A program made the position numbers and the translations under genes. From the NCBI RefSeq assembly GCF_014648995.1, contig NZ_BMSE01000002.1, forward strand, positions 744,001-808,000: a stretch of DNA of 64,000 nucleotides. The letters are read 5' to 3'. Within the stretch, counting starts at the first letter, position 1. Each line of letters opens with the position of its first letter. Below the pieces are notes generated by a model that saw nothing but the letters and a program-made list of their open reading frames with translations, was not told the origin of the DNA and did not search any database. Source of the stretch: Streptomyces massasporeus (GTDB lineage Bacteria; Actinomycetota; Actinomycetes; Streptomycetales; Streptomycetaceae). Of the stretch, positions 1 to 7,748 are shown piece after piece.

Positions 1-176
1 ACGGCCGTCTCCATCGTGGGCGTCGCCCAGACGGCGACCCGCGTGGCTCCGCCGATGCGGCCCGTGAGCGCTCCGGCCGCGGCGGCGAGCTGCGCGTAGG
101 TGAGGGAGCGCTCGCCGAACCGGAGGGCCGGACGGTCGGCCGGGCTGTCGGTCAGGGCCGGGAAGAGAGGGGGCAC
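1..176 (-). CDS. matB: Malonyl-CoA synthetase, N-terminal part (cut by window edge)
   Basis: The visible 58 residues match the start of Streptomyces MatB, the AMP-forming ligase that turns malonate or methylmalonate, ATP and CoA into the acyl-CoA. The N-terminus carries the PADRPALRFGERSLTYAQL pattern of acyl-CoA synthetases, but the catalytic core lies outside the window. The GTG start at 176 is chosen because AAGGAG (minus strand, 191 to 186) sits nine bases upstream. It follows matC by 73 bp on the same strand, so uptake and activation of malonate are probably co-transcribed. The product would feed extender units to fatty acid and polyketide synthesis. Confidence 0.88.
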   Translation of the reverse strand, partial: MPPLFPALTDSPADRPALRFGERSLTYAQLAAAAGALTGRIGGATRVAVWATPTMETA

Positions 177-249
177 GCGTCACATCTCCTTGACTGTTGC
201 CTGCTGGTGCCTGCTGTTGTCCGTGGGCGGTGGGCCCGGCTGGTGATGG

Positions 250-1626
250 TCATCCCCAGCCGGGGACGACCATCACCAGCCAGGCCGCCGCCGGTACGAC
301 CGCCACCACAATCCCTCCGTACACCATCAGCTGCCGGAAGAAACGCTCGCGGTCCACGTCCGGGGCGGCGGCCAGGACGAGGGCGCCGTTCGTGGAGAAC
401 GGGCTCACGTCCACGACGGTCGCCGACACGGCGAGCGCGGCGATCATGCCGATCGCGCCGATCTCGCCCCGCTCCAGGAACGGCACGACCAGGGGGATCA
501 GGGCGCCCATGATCCCCACGGAGGAGGCGAACGCGGAGACCAGGGCGCCGATGTAGCAGAGCAGGACGGCCGCGAGGAGGGGGACGCCGATGCCGCCGAC
601 GCCCTCGCCGGCCCAGGTGATGGTGCCCATCTCGTCGAGGACGCCGACGTAGGTGAGGACGCCGCAGATGAGGAGGACGGTGGGCCAGGCGATTTCGCCT
701 ACGGCCCTGCGGCTGTCTTCGGGCCAGGCCGTGCTGAGTATGACGGCGAGGGTGATGGCTGTCAGTCCCGCGTCCAGGTCGAAGACGAGGACGGCGACGA
801 CCAGGGCCAGGAGGGAGGTGAGGGTGGCTGTGCGGGCCGGGGTGAGGCGGGCTTCTTCCGGGCTCCGGGTGGGAGCGGCTGGGGCGGGGTGGGTCCGCAG
901 CTGGGCGGTGCCAGGTGCCGCCGCGCCCACCCGTGCCGCCCCAGCGGCACGACTGCCCGCAGCGGGGGCCGCCGGGGTGGGGCCGTCACCGGCGCTGTCG
1001 CTGTCGGTCACCGCCCCCCGCGCCCACAGCTTCAGCCCCCCGCACACCACGAACACCACCGCCGCGATCACCAGGTTCGCCGCGAGTGACGCCAGGAACA
1101 GGACGACCTCGTTGCCCGGGAGCTTCTCGCGTTCCACGATGCCGTTGACGATCGAGCCGTAGATGCTGATCGGGGAGAAGCCGCCGGCCTGGGCGCCGTG
1201 GACGACCATCGCGCCCATCAGCAGCGGGCTGATCCCGTAGCGCGCGGCGAAGCTCAGGGCGATGGGGGCGACGATCGCGACGGCGGCCGGGCTGACCGCG
1301 CCGATGGCCGTGAGCGTGCCGGTCAGGGCGAACATCACCCAGGGGATGAGCGCCACCCGCCCCCGCACGAGCCGGACGGCGGCGTGCACCAGCCAGTCGG
1401 TGGTGCCGTTGGCGCGGGCGATCGCGAAGAGGTACGTGACGCCCACCAGGACGACGAACAGGTCGCCGGGGAACCCGGCGAAGATGCCGTCGGCGTCGAG
1501 GTCCGCGACCAGCCCTCCGACGGCGAACGCGGCGGCGAAGGCGAGCGCGCCCATGTTGACGGAACGGGTGGTGGCGATGACGAACACCACGACGAGGACG
1601 AGGATCGAGATGAGTTCGGGGGACAT
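250..1626 (-). CDS. matC: Malonate/dicarboxylate carrier MatC
   Basis: Integral membrane carrier of 458 residues with about ten to twelve hydrophobic segments. The N-terminal half has the MatC-type pattern: an initial helix, then the GAVSPAAVAIVAPIAL and GGFSPISIYGS hairpins that line the substrate path. A Pro/Ala-rich cytoplasmic loop near residues 215-275 splits the two halves. An upstream in-frame ATG at 1692 would add 22 non-hydrophobic residues and overlap the operator, so the ATG at 1626 is preferred. Together with matB downstream and a divergent FadR-type regulator, the substrate is inferred to be malonate or methylmalonate. Other dicarboxylates cannot be excluded. Confidence 0.82.
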   Translation of the reverse strand: MSPELISILVLVVVFVIATTRSVNMGALAFAAAFAVGGLVADLDADGIFAGFPGDLFVVLVGVTYLFAIARANGTTDWLVHAAVRLVRGRVALIPWVMFALTGTLTAIGAVSPAAVAIVAPIALSFAARYGISPLLMGAMVVHGAQAGGFSPISIYGSIVNGIVEREKLPGNEVVLFLASLAANLVIAAVVFVVCGGLKLWARGAVTDSDSAGDGPTPAAPAAGSRAAGAARVGAAAPGTAQLRTHPAPAAPTRSPEEARLTPARTATLTSLLALVVAVLVFDLDAGLTAITLAVILSTAWPEDSRRAVGEIAWPTVLLICGVLTYVGVLDEMGTITWAGEGVGGIGVPLLAAVLLCYIGALVSAFASSVGIMGALIPLVVPFLERGEIGAIGMIAALAVSATVVDVSPFSTNGALVLAAAPDVDRERFFRQLMVYGGIVVAVVPAAAWLVMVVPGWG

Positions 1627-1678
1627 ACGGGCTCCCGTCGTTGGGCCCCGGAGCGGCTGGGCGCACCTCCAGTGGACG

Positions 1679-1768
1679 AGTGGCTGAGCCACTTGAGGTG
1701 CATTGGTCGAACAGCGTGGGTGCGGGCCGGGCGCCCGTCAAGGGGGTGCGCGAGAATTGGCTCAGCCA
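1679..1768. promoter_or_regulatory. Paired palindromes TGGCTNAGCCA between matC and the GntR gene
   Basis: Two copies of the same dyad lie in the divergent region: 1681-1691 (inside a longer 7-1-7 repeat at 1679-1693) and 1758-1768. They start 77 bp apart, about seven helical turns. The first is nested in a further inverted repeat, GCACCTC (1663-1669) against GAGGTGC (1695-1701). Size and symmetry fit a FadR-type GntR dimer, so these are probably the operators for the adjacent regulator. Confidence 0.6.
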
Positions 1769-1819
1769 CTCCGCCACTGTGAAGGGCCGGTGTTAGGCTC
1801 CCGGCGAGAGGGGGAGCCC

Positions 1820-2527
1820 GTGACCGACGCCCTGCGCCCCATGACGAAACAGCGCCTCTACGAACAGGTGCTGGAGCGGCTGCGCCAGTACGTCGCCGAG
1901 GGCGGTCTGCGGGCCGGTGACCGGTTGCCGCCCGAGCGGGATCTCGCCCAGCGGCTCGGGGTCAGCCGGGCCTCGGTGAAGCAGGCGATCGTGGTGCTGG
2001 AGGTCCAGGGCCTGGTGGAGGCCCGGCACGGCGGGGGCACCTACCTCGTGCGGGACAGCCTCGACACCGAACCGGTCGAGCGGATGGTCGAACGCCGCCG
2101 GCGCCTTCCCGACGTCCTGGAGGCACGGGAGGCGCTGGAGACGAAGCTCGCGGAGCTGGCCGCCGAGCGGCGCACCGAGGACGACCTGGCGGCGATGCGC
2201 TCGGCGCTCGGCCTGATGACCGAGGAGATCGAGGCGGGCGGCCACGGCGTCGAGGGCGACCGGCTGTTCCACGCCGCCGTGACGGCGGCGGCCCACAGCA
2301 GTCTGCTCGCCGAGTTCATGCGCTCCATCGCCGAGCAGATCGCCGAGAGCCGCACCGAGTCACTGCGCCAGCCCGGCCGGCCGTCCCGCTCCCTCTCCCA
2401 GCACCGGGCGATCCTCGACGCGATCGCCGCCGGGCAGCCCCGGCAGGCCGCCTCGGCCATGCGACGCCACGTCCGCACGGTGGCGAAAGTGCGGCTGCTG
2501 GACTGGGAGCCGGGGGAGGAGAGCTAG
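1820..2527 (+). CDS. FadR-subfamily GntR regulator, probably of malonate use
   Basis: A 235-residue regulator. Residues about 8-75 form the winged helix, with PPERDLAQRLGVSRASVKQAI as helix-turn-helix and the GGGTYLV wing. Residues about 90-225 form the all-helical FCD effector domain, with the metal-site pattern D..FH....AAH and a C-terminal SLSQHRAILDAI histidine. The GTG start at 1820 is preceded by GGGGGAG. It is divergent from matC-matB, so it most likely senses malonate or its CoA ester and represses that operon, as MatR does in other bacteria. No binding data support the ligand. Confidence 0.85.
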   Translation: MTDALRPMTKQRLYEQVLERLRQYVAEGGLRAGDRLPPERDLAQRLGVSRASVKQAIVVLEVQGLVEARHGGGTYLVRDSLDTEPVERMVERRRRLPDVLEAREALETKLAELAAERRTEDDLAAMRSALGLMTEEIEAGGHGVEGDRLFHAAVTAAAHSSLLAEFMRSIAEQIAESRTESLRQPGRPSRSLSQHRAILDAIAAGQPRQAASAMRRHVRTVAKVRLLDWEPGEES

Positions 2528-2562
2528 GACCCTGGGGGCGGTCCGGTCCTGGGCCGTCCGGG

Positions 2563-3639
2563 TCAGCTCTCCACCACGTCCGCCACCACACAGCTGACGT
2601 TGTCCGGCCCGCCCGCCGCGTTCGCCGCCGCGACCAGGGCCTGGACGGTCTCGTCCGGGGACGCGGGCGTGACGAGGAGTTCCCGGACGCGGTCCTCGGG
2701 AACGACGCCCGACAGGCCGTCGGAGCAGAGCAGATAGCGGTCGCCGGGGAGGGCGTCGTGCAGGCGCAGGTCCGGGGCCGTGCCGGTGCCGCCTCCGGTG
2801 AGGGCCTTCAGGAGCATCGCGCGCTGGGGGTGGGAGACCGCCTCCTCGGGCGCCAGCCGGCCCTCGTCGACCATCGACTGCACCATCGTGTGGTCGTGGG
2901 TGATGCGGAACAGCTCGCCGTCGCGCAGCAGATACGCCCGGGAGTCGCCGATGTGCACCAGCGCCAGCCGTGAGCCCGTCCACAGCAGGGCCGTCAGGGT
3001 CGTGCCGATGTCGTCGGAGCCGTCGGCGACGTCCCGGACGGCCTGTTCGGCGCCCCGCACCGCGTCCTCCAGGACGTTGAGGACGCCGCCGGCCGGCACC
3101 TCGTCCGTGTCCAGGAAGCGCAGGGCCTCCACGGCGGCGCTGCTCGCGGGCGCGCCCGCCGGTCCGTAGCCGTCGGCCACGGCCAGCAGCCGGGTGCCCG
3201 CGTAGGCGGTGTCCTGGTTGGCGGGGCGCACGCGGCCGGTGTCCGAGTGGGCGGAGTAACGCAGTTCCAGCATGGCGGTGTCCTTCCCGGGCCCGTTCGG
3301 GTCCGTCGTCAGGTGATCGACCAGGAACGCGGCGAGGTCCCGCCGGACCGCCGTCTCCGCCTCGACCCGCGCCCAGTAGGCACGGATCTCGCGGGCGGCG
3401 GCCGACGGATCGCGGTCGTGCAGGAGACACACCCGGCGGATCTCGGCCAGCGGCATGCCCAGCCGCCGCAGCCACGCCACCAGCCGGGCCCGCTCCAGTT
3501 GGCCGGCCGCGTAGTACCGGTATCCGGTGTCCGGGTCCACGCGGGCGGGCCGCAGCAGGTCCAGCTCGTCGTACAGGCGCAGTGCCTTCGGCGAGAGCCG
3601 GCACGCCTTCGCGAACGCGCCGATCGTGAGCATGGCCAT
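2563..3639 (-). CDS. MerR-type DNA-binding domain fused to PP2C phosphatase
   Basis: A 358-residue two-domain protein. Residues 3-75 are a MerR winged helix (LTIGAFAKACRLSPKALRLY, then DPDTGYRYY), followed by a dimerisation helix to about 112. Residues 125-358 are a PP2C Ser/Thr phosphatase: R.ANQD near 138-143, ADG with Asp156, GDSRAYLLRDG at 231-241, SDG with Asp307 and GGPDN with Asp346. All expected metal ligands are present, so the phosphatase should be active. The ATG at 3639 has a GGGGGG run seven bases upstream. The architecture suggests a transcription factor whose sensor is a phosphatase-like domain, or one that couples DNA binding to dephosphorylation. The target is unknown. A gene-specific MerR-style promoter lies upstream. 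Confidence 0.9.
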   Translation of the reverse strand: MAMLTIGAFAKACRLSPKALRLYDELDLLRPARVDPDTGYRYYAAGQLERARLVAWLRRLGMPLAEIRRVCLLHDRDPSAAAREIRAYWARVEAETAVRRDLAAFLVDHLTTDPNGPGKDTAMLELRYSAHSDTGRVRPANQDTAYAGTRLLAVADGYGPAGAPASSAAVEALRFLDTDEVPAGGVLNVLEDAVRGAEQAVRDVADGSDDIGTTLTALLWTGSRLALVHIGDSRAYLLRDGELFRITHDHTMVQSMVDEGRLAPEEAVSHPQRAMLLKALTGGGTGTAPDLRLHDALPGDRYLLCSDGLSGVVPEDRVRELLVTPASPDETVQALVAAANAAGGPDNVSCVVADVVES

Positions 3640-3687
3640 AGGTCCCCCCGCGGTTCGCGCACCTCGCGCTCGTCCGTTCCGCCACCG

Positions 3688-3718
3688 ATGCTGGGGCTTC
3701 ACCAAAGGTGAAGGTCAA
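3688..3718 (-). promoter_or_regulatory. MerR-type promoter with 19-bp spacer and central dyad
   Basis: On the minus strand, TTGACC (3718-3713) and CAGCAT (3693-3688) are separated by exactly 19 bp. The spacer overlaps a perfect 7-3-7 dyad, CTTCACC-AAA-GGTGAAG at 3697-3713. A long 19-bp spacer holding a dyad is the hallmark of promoters twisted into activity by MerR proteins. The promoter reads into the MerR-PP2C gene, so autoregulation is likely. The divergent ATP-grasp gene may share the site. Confidence 0.7.
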
Positions 3719-3798
3719 ACGGGGTGTCGCGGTTCCGGACGGGATTGTTAGCCTGCGACGGACATCGAATCGATCGCCCGTACGAGGATGGAGTCGCC

Positions 3799-4677
3799 GT
3801 GACCGGCACCCCGCGCATCGCCGTCGTCACCTACGACCCCCGCGGCGAGGAGCACAAGGACAGGGACCTGCCGGTGCTGGTGGCGGCACTGCGGGCGGCC
3901 GGGGCCGACGCCGTCGCCGTCCCCTGGGACGACCCTGCGGCCGACTGGGCCGCCTTCGATCTCGCCCTGATCCGCTCCACCTGGGACTACAGCTGGCGCG
4001 CCGAGGAGTTCACGGCGTGGGCCGAGCGGTGCGGGAAGGCGACCCGGCTCGCCAACCCGGTCGGTGTCGTGCGGTGGAACGCCGACAAGCGCTACCTCGG
4101 GCAGCTCGCCGAGGCCGGAGTGCCCACCGTGCCCACCCGGTACTTCGCTCCCGGCGACCCCGTCGAGCTGCCCGCCGAGAGCGAGTTCGTCGTGAAGCCC
4201 GCCTCCGGGGCCGGAGCCCGGTACGCCGCCCGCCACCCGGCCGGGGAGCGCGACGCCGCCGAACGGCAGGTCGAGCGCATGCACGCCGAGGGGTTCACCG
4301 TCATGGTGCAGCCCTACCTGAGCAGCATCGACACGCACGGCGAGCGGGCCCTGCAGTTCTTCGGCGGACGTCTGCTGCACGCCAGTGTCAAGGGCGCCGT
4401 CCTCGCGCCGGGCACGCCGTACGACGCGGACAAGGTCGCCCACCCCGACCTGCGCCGCTGGGAGCCGACCCCCGCCGAACTCGCCGTCGCCGAACAGGCA
4501 CTGGCCGCCGTGCCCGTCGACGCGGATCTGCTGTACGCGCGCGTGGACCTCGTCACCGGCCCGGACGGCGAGCCGTGCGTGATGGAGCTGGAGCTGATCG
4601 AGCCGAACCTGTTCCTCGATCTGCACCCGGACTCCGTGCCGCCGGTCGTGCGGGCGGTGCTGGCCGCCGCCGACTGA
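3799..4677 (+). CDS. ATP-grasp domain enzyme, substrate unknown
   Basis: A 292-residue protein related to RimK/glutathione-synthetase-like ATP-grasp ligases. An N-terminal pre-ATP-grasp region ends in the IRSTWDYSWR pattern. The nucleotide-binding part has FVVKPASGAGARYAA and VQPYLSSIDTHGERALQFF, and the Mg-binding end has CVMELELIEPNLFL with its Glu and Asn ligands. Such enzymes join a carboxylate to an amine or thiol through an acyl phosphate. The GTG at 3799 follows GGAG by five bases. It is divergent from the MerR-PP2C gene, which may control it. No pathway partner is adjacent. Confidence 0.78.
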   Translation: MTGTPRIAVVTYDPRGEEHKDRDLPVLVAALRAAGADAVAVPWDDPAADWAAFDLALIRSTWDYSWRAEEFTAWAERCGKATRLANPVGVVRWNADKRYLGQLAEAGVPTVPTRYFAPGDPVELPAESEFVVKPASGAGARYAARHPAGERDAAERQVERMHAEGFTVMVQPYLSSIDTHGERALQFFGGRLLHASVKGAVLAPGTPYDADKVAHPDLRRWEPTPAELAVAEQALAAVPVDADLLYARVDLVTGPDGEPCVMELELIEPNLFLDLHPDSVPPVVRAVLAAAD

Positions 4678-4732
4678 CCCCACGGGTGGGGCATACATCC
4701 CTCGGTGGGGCTTTTGGTGTACAGGTAGGGCC

Positions 4733-6127
4733 ATGCCCTCTCCCGAGCCGGCCCCGCAGCCCGCGCGACGGTCCTGGGCACCGCTGCTGGCGGTGTGCGC
4801 CGGGTACTTCATGGTGATCCTGGACGTGACGGTCATCAACGTCGCCGTGCCGGTGGTCGGACGGGAGCTGTCGGCCTCGCTCACCGGCATCCAGTGGATC
4901 ACCGACGGCTACACCCTGGTCTTCGCCGGCTTCCTGCTGACGGGCGGGGCACTGGGGGACCGGCTGGGCAACCGACGGGTCTTCTGCTGGGGCGTGGCGG
5001 TGTTCACCGCGGCCTCGGCGGCCTGCGCGCTCGCGCCCGGCACGCCCTTCCTCGTGGTGGCCCGGCTGGTGGAGGGGCTGGGCGCGGCGCTGATCGTGCC
5101 CGGTTCGCTGGCCCTGCTCCAGCAGGCCTACACGGAACCGGACGTCCGCTCGCGGGCCTTCGGGCTGTGGGGTTCGATGGCGGGCATCGCGGCCTCCGCC
5201 GGGCCGCTGCTGGGCGGGCTGCTCGTCTCCACGGTGGGCTGGCGCTGGGTGTTCCTCATCAACCTGCCCGTCGGCGCCGCCTGCCTGGCACTCACCCTGC
5301 GGCACGTGACCCGCTCACCCCGGCGCGCCGACCGGGCCCTGGACTGGCCCGCGCAGGTCGCCGTCGTCGCGGCGGTGGCGCTGCTGACCGCGGGGCTCAA
5401 CGAGGCCGGGCGGCGCGGCTGGTCCGACCCGGCCGTGCTCGCCGGCCTGGGCCTGGCCGTACTGTCCGCCGTCGCCTTCGCCGTGCGTGAGCGACTGGCC
5501 CGGTCCCCGGCCCTCCCGCTCGGCCTGCTGCGCTCGCGCGCGATGGGCGGCGGCGCCGTCATCGGCCTGCTGTTCAACTTCGGCTTCTACGGCATGGTGT
5601 TCACCGCCAGCCTGGAGTTCCAGCACCAGCGCGGCTACAGCGCCCTCGGCACCGGTCTGGCGCTGTTCCCGGCGGTGGCGATGACCATGTTCGCCTCGGT
5701 GCTGTCCGGTCGGCTGTCCCGCCGTACCGGCGACCGGCCGCTGGTGATCTCGGGCATGCTCCTGGCCGCCCTGGGGCTGGCCGGCTGGGCCGCGGCGGGC
5801 GCCGATCCGGCCTACGCGCTGCTGGTCGCCCCGATGATGGCCGCGGGCTTCGGCACCTCCTTCGCCCTCACCGGCTCGACCGCCACCGTGATGGGCGCGG
5901 CGCCCCCGGCCTACTCGGGCGCCGCCTCCGCCCTGTTCAACACCACCCGCCAGGTCGGCAGCGCCACCGGCGTCGCACTCGGCGGCAGCCTCCTCGCCTC
6001 GGCCGCGAACTACGGCACCGGGATCCGGACCAGCATGGGCATCGGGGCCCTCGCCTATCTGGGCGCGGCGGTCCTCGCGTGGTGGTGCGTACCGGCGAAG
6101 CCCCGCCGCCCTCCAGGACTCGCGTAG
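4733..6127 (+). CDS. MFS drug:H+ antiporter, DHA2 (14-helix) type
   Basis: A 464-residue polytopic protein of the EmrB/QacA class. The first helix carries LDVTVINVAVP, the family D1 motif. GDRLGNRR near residues 75-82 is motif A, and WGSMAGIAASAGPLLGGLL near 142-160 is motif C, typical of exporters. About fourteen hydrophobic segments can be counted. Export of a toxic compound or secondary metabolite is the likely role, but the substrate cannot be read from sequence. It lies 55 bp after the ATP-grasp gene on the same strand, behind a short GC dyad, so the two may or may not be co-transcribed. Confidence 0.85.
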   Translation: MPSPEPAPQPARRSWAPLLAVCAGYFMVILDVTVINVAVPVVGRELSASLTGIQWITDGYTLVFAGFLLTGGALGDRLGNRRVFCWGVAVFTAASAACALAPGTPFLVVARLVEGLGAALIVPGSLALLQQAYTEPDVRSRAFGLWGSMAGIAASAGPLLGGLLVSTVGWRWVFLINLPVGAACLALTLRHVTRSPRRADRALDWPAQVAVVAAVALLTAGLNEAGRRGWSDPAVLAGLGLAVLSAVAFAVRERLARSPALPLGLLRSRAMGGGAVIGLLFNFGFYGMVFTASLEFQHQRGYSALGTGLALFPAVAMTMFASVLSGRLSRRTGDRPLVISGMLLAALGLAGWAAAGADPAYALLVAPMMAAGFGTSFALTGSTATVMGAAPPAYSGAASALFNTTRQVGSATGVALGGSLLASAANYGTGIRTSMGIGALAYLGAAVLAWWCVPAKPRRPPGLA

Positions 6128-6128
6128 C

Positions 6129-6728
6129 TCAGACCTGAGCGCCGGTGACCGACACCCGCTGCACCAGCCCCCAGGTGAACTCCGCGACGGCCTCCCGCCG
6201 CACCCCCTGCGCGTCCGGCGCGGTGAACGCCAGACCCCACCGGGTCGGTGCCGTGCCCTCCAGGGGGCGGGCCGGGGCGAAGGCGCGGGCCGCCTCGTCG
6301 ACCGTGCAGGACCAGGGCGTGAGGTCGTCCAGCGTGCGCAGCTCGGGGCCCTTCGCGCCCGGCGCGCGGACCAGCCACTCGTTCCACACCGCCCGGTTCG
6401 GGGCGGTCAGCACCTCGAAGCGCAAGGAGGGCCACAGGGGCACCGGCCACAGCCAGGCCTCGCAGTCGAGATCGCCGATCCGCCGCGGCGTACGGGACTC
6501 CGGCTCGCCCAGCACCTGGCGGTAGCGGGACAGGGGCGCGCGGGAGCGCGGGGAGCGGACCATCGCCTGCCACCTTCGGTTGGCCTCACGCATGTCCGCG
6601 ATCGACACCCCCAGTTCATGGCGGGCGTCCTCCACGAGCCCGGGATTGTGGTCGGCCATGCGGCGCAGCAGCACCAGCTGGAAGTCGAGCGGGGTGAAGG
6701 GGCTAGCGGGGTGCTTTGCGGAGGGCAT
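6129..6728 (-). CDS. Unknown protein at the end of the glycan operon
   Basis: A protein of 199 residues with no family I recognise. It has no signal peptide or membrane segment and is rich in Trp and Arg. The N-terminus is helical (FQLVLLRRMADHNPGLVEDARHEL, shortened here to its hydrophobic core) and the rest looks like mixed beta structure with W..EWLVRAPG. It overlaps the 3' end of the FkbM gene by 26 bp, so translation is probably coupled to it. The ATG at 6728 is favoured over 6737, but the choice is open. It converges tail-to-tail with the MFS gene with one base between the stop codons. Confidence 0.6.
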   Translation of the reverse strand: MPSAKHPASPFTPLDFQLVLLRRMADHNPGLVEDARHELGVSIADMREANRRWQAMVRSPRSRAPLSRYRQVLGEPESRTPRRIGDLDCEAWLWPVPLWPSLRFEVLTAPNRAVWNEWLVRAPGAKGPELRTLDDLTPWSCTVDEAARAFAPARPLEGTAPTRWGLAFTAPDAQGVRREAVAEFTWGLVQRVSVTGAQV

Positions 6729-7530
6729 GGGACCCATGGTCGCCCACCGGGGCCTTGCCGGGGCGGCGGCCGTCGGGCAGGAACAGGACGGAGTTGACGT
6801 AGCGCGGGCCGCGCAGGAGCGGGGAGGGCAGGACGCGGCGGAGCAGGCCGTGGGAGACGACGTAGGACGCGCGGGCCTGGTGGTCCTCCAGCGGGAACTT
6901 CGCCAGTGGCACCCAGGTGTCGCCGGGCAGCACCCAGCCGTCGTAGCCCAGCAGCGACAGGTAGGTCACCACCGGCGCGATCGGCTGGATGCGGGACTCC
7001 AGTTCCACGAACAGGGCCGGACGGTCACGGGCCAGCAGGCCCGTCGCGCCGCGCAGCACGGCGGGCTCGTTGCCGTCCACGTCGATCTTGACGAAGCCGA
7101 CATCGCGCAGGCCCAGCTCGTCCAGCGTGACGCAGGGGACGTCCAGCGCGCGGCCGTGGATGTCGCGCCGCACCAGCGAGGACACGCCCCGGTCGCCCGA
7201 GTCGTCCGACGGCAGCCACAGGCGTGCGATGCCCGGCCGGTCCGAGGCCGCCGCCCGGATCACCCGGACGTTCGGCGGGGCGGCGGCGGTCAGCAGCCGC
7301 GCCAGATGGGGCACCGGCTCCAGCGTCACGACCTGCTCGGCGAGGGCGGACAGGCGGTGCGTCCAGGGCCCGTACCAGCCGCCGACGTCCACCGCCGTAC
7401 CGCAGCCCGGCGGACACAGCTCGGCGAGCCGGGCCAGCTCCGGCTCGAACCGGGGGTACAGCGCCCGGGCCGTCGCGGCCACCAGCCGGGTGGGCAGCAG
7501 AGGGGCGACCCGGGCCGCCAGGCTGGTCAC
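6703..7530 (-). CDS. FkbM-family SAM-dependent methyltransferase
   Basis: A 275-residue methyltransferase. The SAM site is AVDVGGWYGPWTHRLS (motif I), followed by VVTLEPVPHLARLL with the acidic ribose ligand. FVKIDVDGNEPAVLRG is the FkbM signature, and this family methylates hydroxyls of sugars and macrolides. The GTG at 7530 shares GTGA with the Trm112 stop, so translation is coupled. In this operon it would plausibly O-methylate the glycan or an acyl-sugar precursor. The acceptor is not known. Confidence 0.82.
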   Translation of the reverse strand: MTSLAARVAPLLPTRLVAATARALYPRFEPELARLAELCPPGCGTAVDVGGWYGPWTHRLSALAEQVVTLEPVPHLARLLTAAAPPNVRVIRAAASDRPGIARLWLPSDDSGDRGVSSLVRRDIHGRALDVPCVTLDELGLRDVGFVKIDVDGNEPAVLRGATGLLARDRPALFVELESRIQPIAPVVTYLSLLGYDGWVLPGDTWVPLAKFPLEDHQARASYVVSHGLLRRVLPSPLLRGPRYVNSVLFLPDGRRPGKAPVGDHGSHALRKAPR

Positions 7531-7748
7531 GGCGCCATCCTCTTCAGGAGTTCCTCGTGCTCGTCGTCCGGCACCTGCTCGCCCGAGGACGGCAGCAACT
7601 GCGGAATGCCGTCGGTGATCGGGTAACGGCGGTGCAGACGCGGGTTGTACAGCGCCTCCTCCCGCCCGGCCTCCTCGGCGAGCAGATGCAGCGGCCCCTT
7701 GTCGAGCGGGCACGCCAGGATCTTCAGCAGCGGGTCGTCGGGCTTCAA
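7527..7748 (-). CDS. Trm112/YcaR-like small protein
   Basis: A 73-residue protein with the Trm112 pattern LLKILACPLDKGPL near the start and YPITDGIPQLLP in the middle. Trm112 proteins activate partner methyltransferases. Only one cysteine of the usual zinc ribbon remains, so zinc binding is doubtful, as in many bacterial members. The start is taken as TTG at 7748, which shares TTGA with the stop of the transporter and lies 11 bases after AAGGAG; no better start is in frame. It sits between a transporter and an FkbM methyltransferase, which may be its partner. Confidence 0.72.
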   Translation of the reverse strand: MKPDDPLLKILACPLDKGPLHLLAEEAGREEALYNPRLHRRYPITDGIPQLLPSSGEQVPDDEHEELLKRMAP

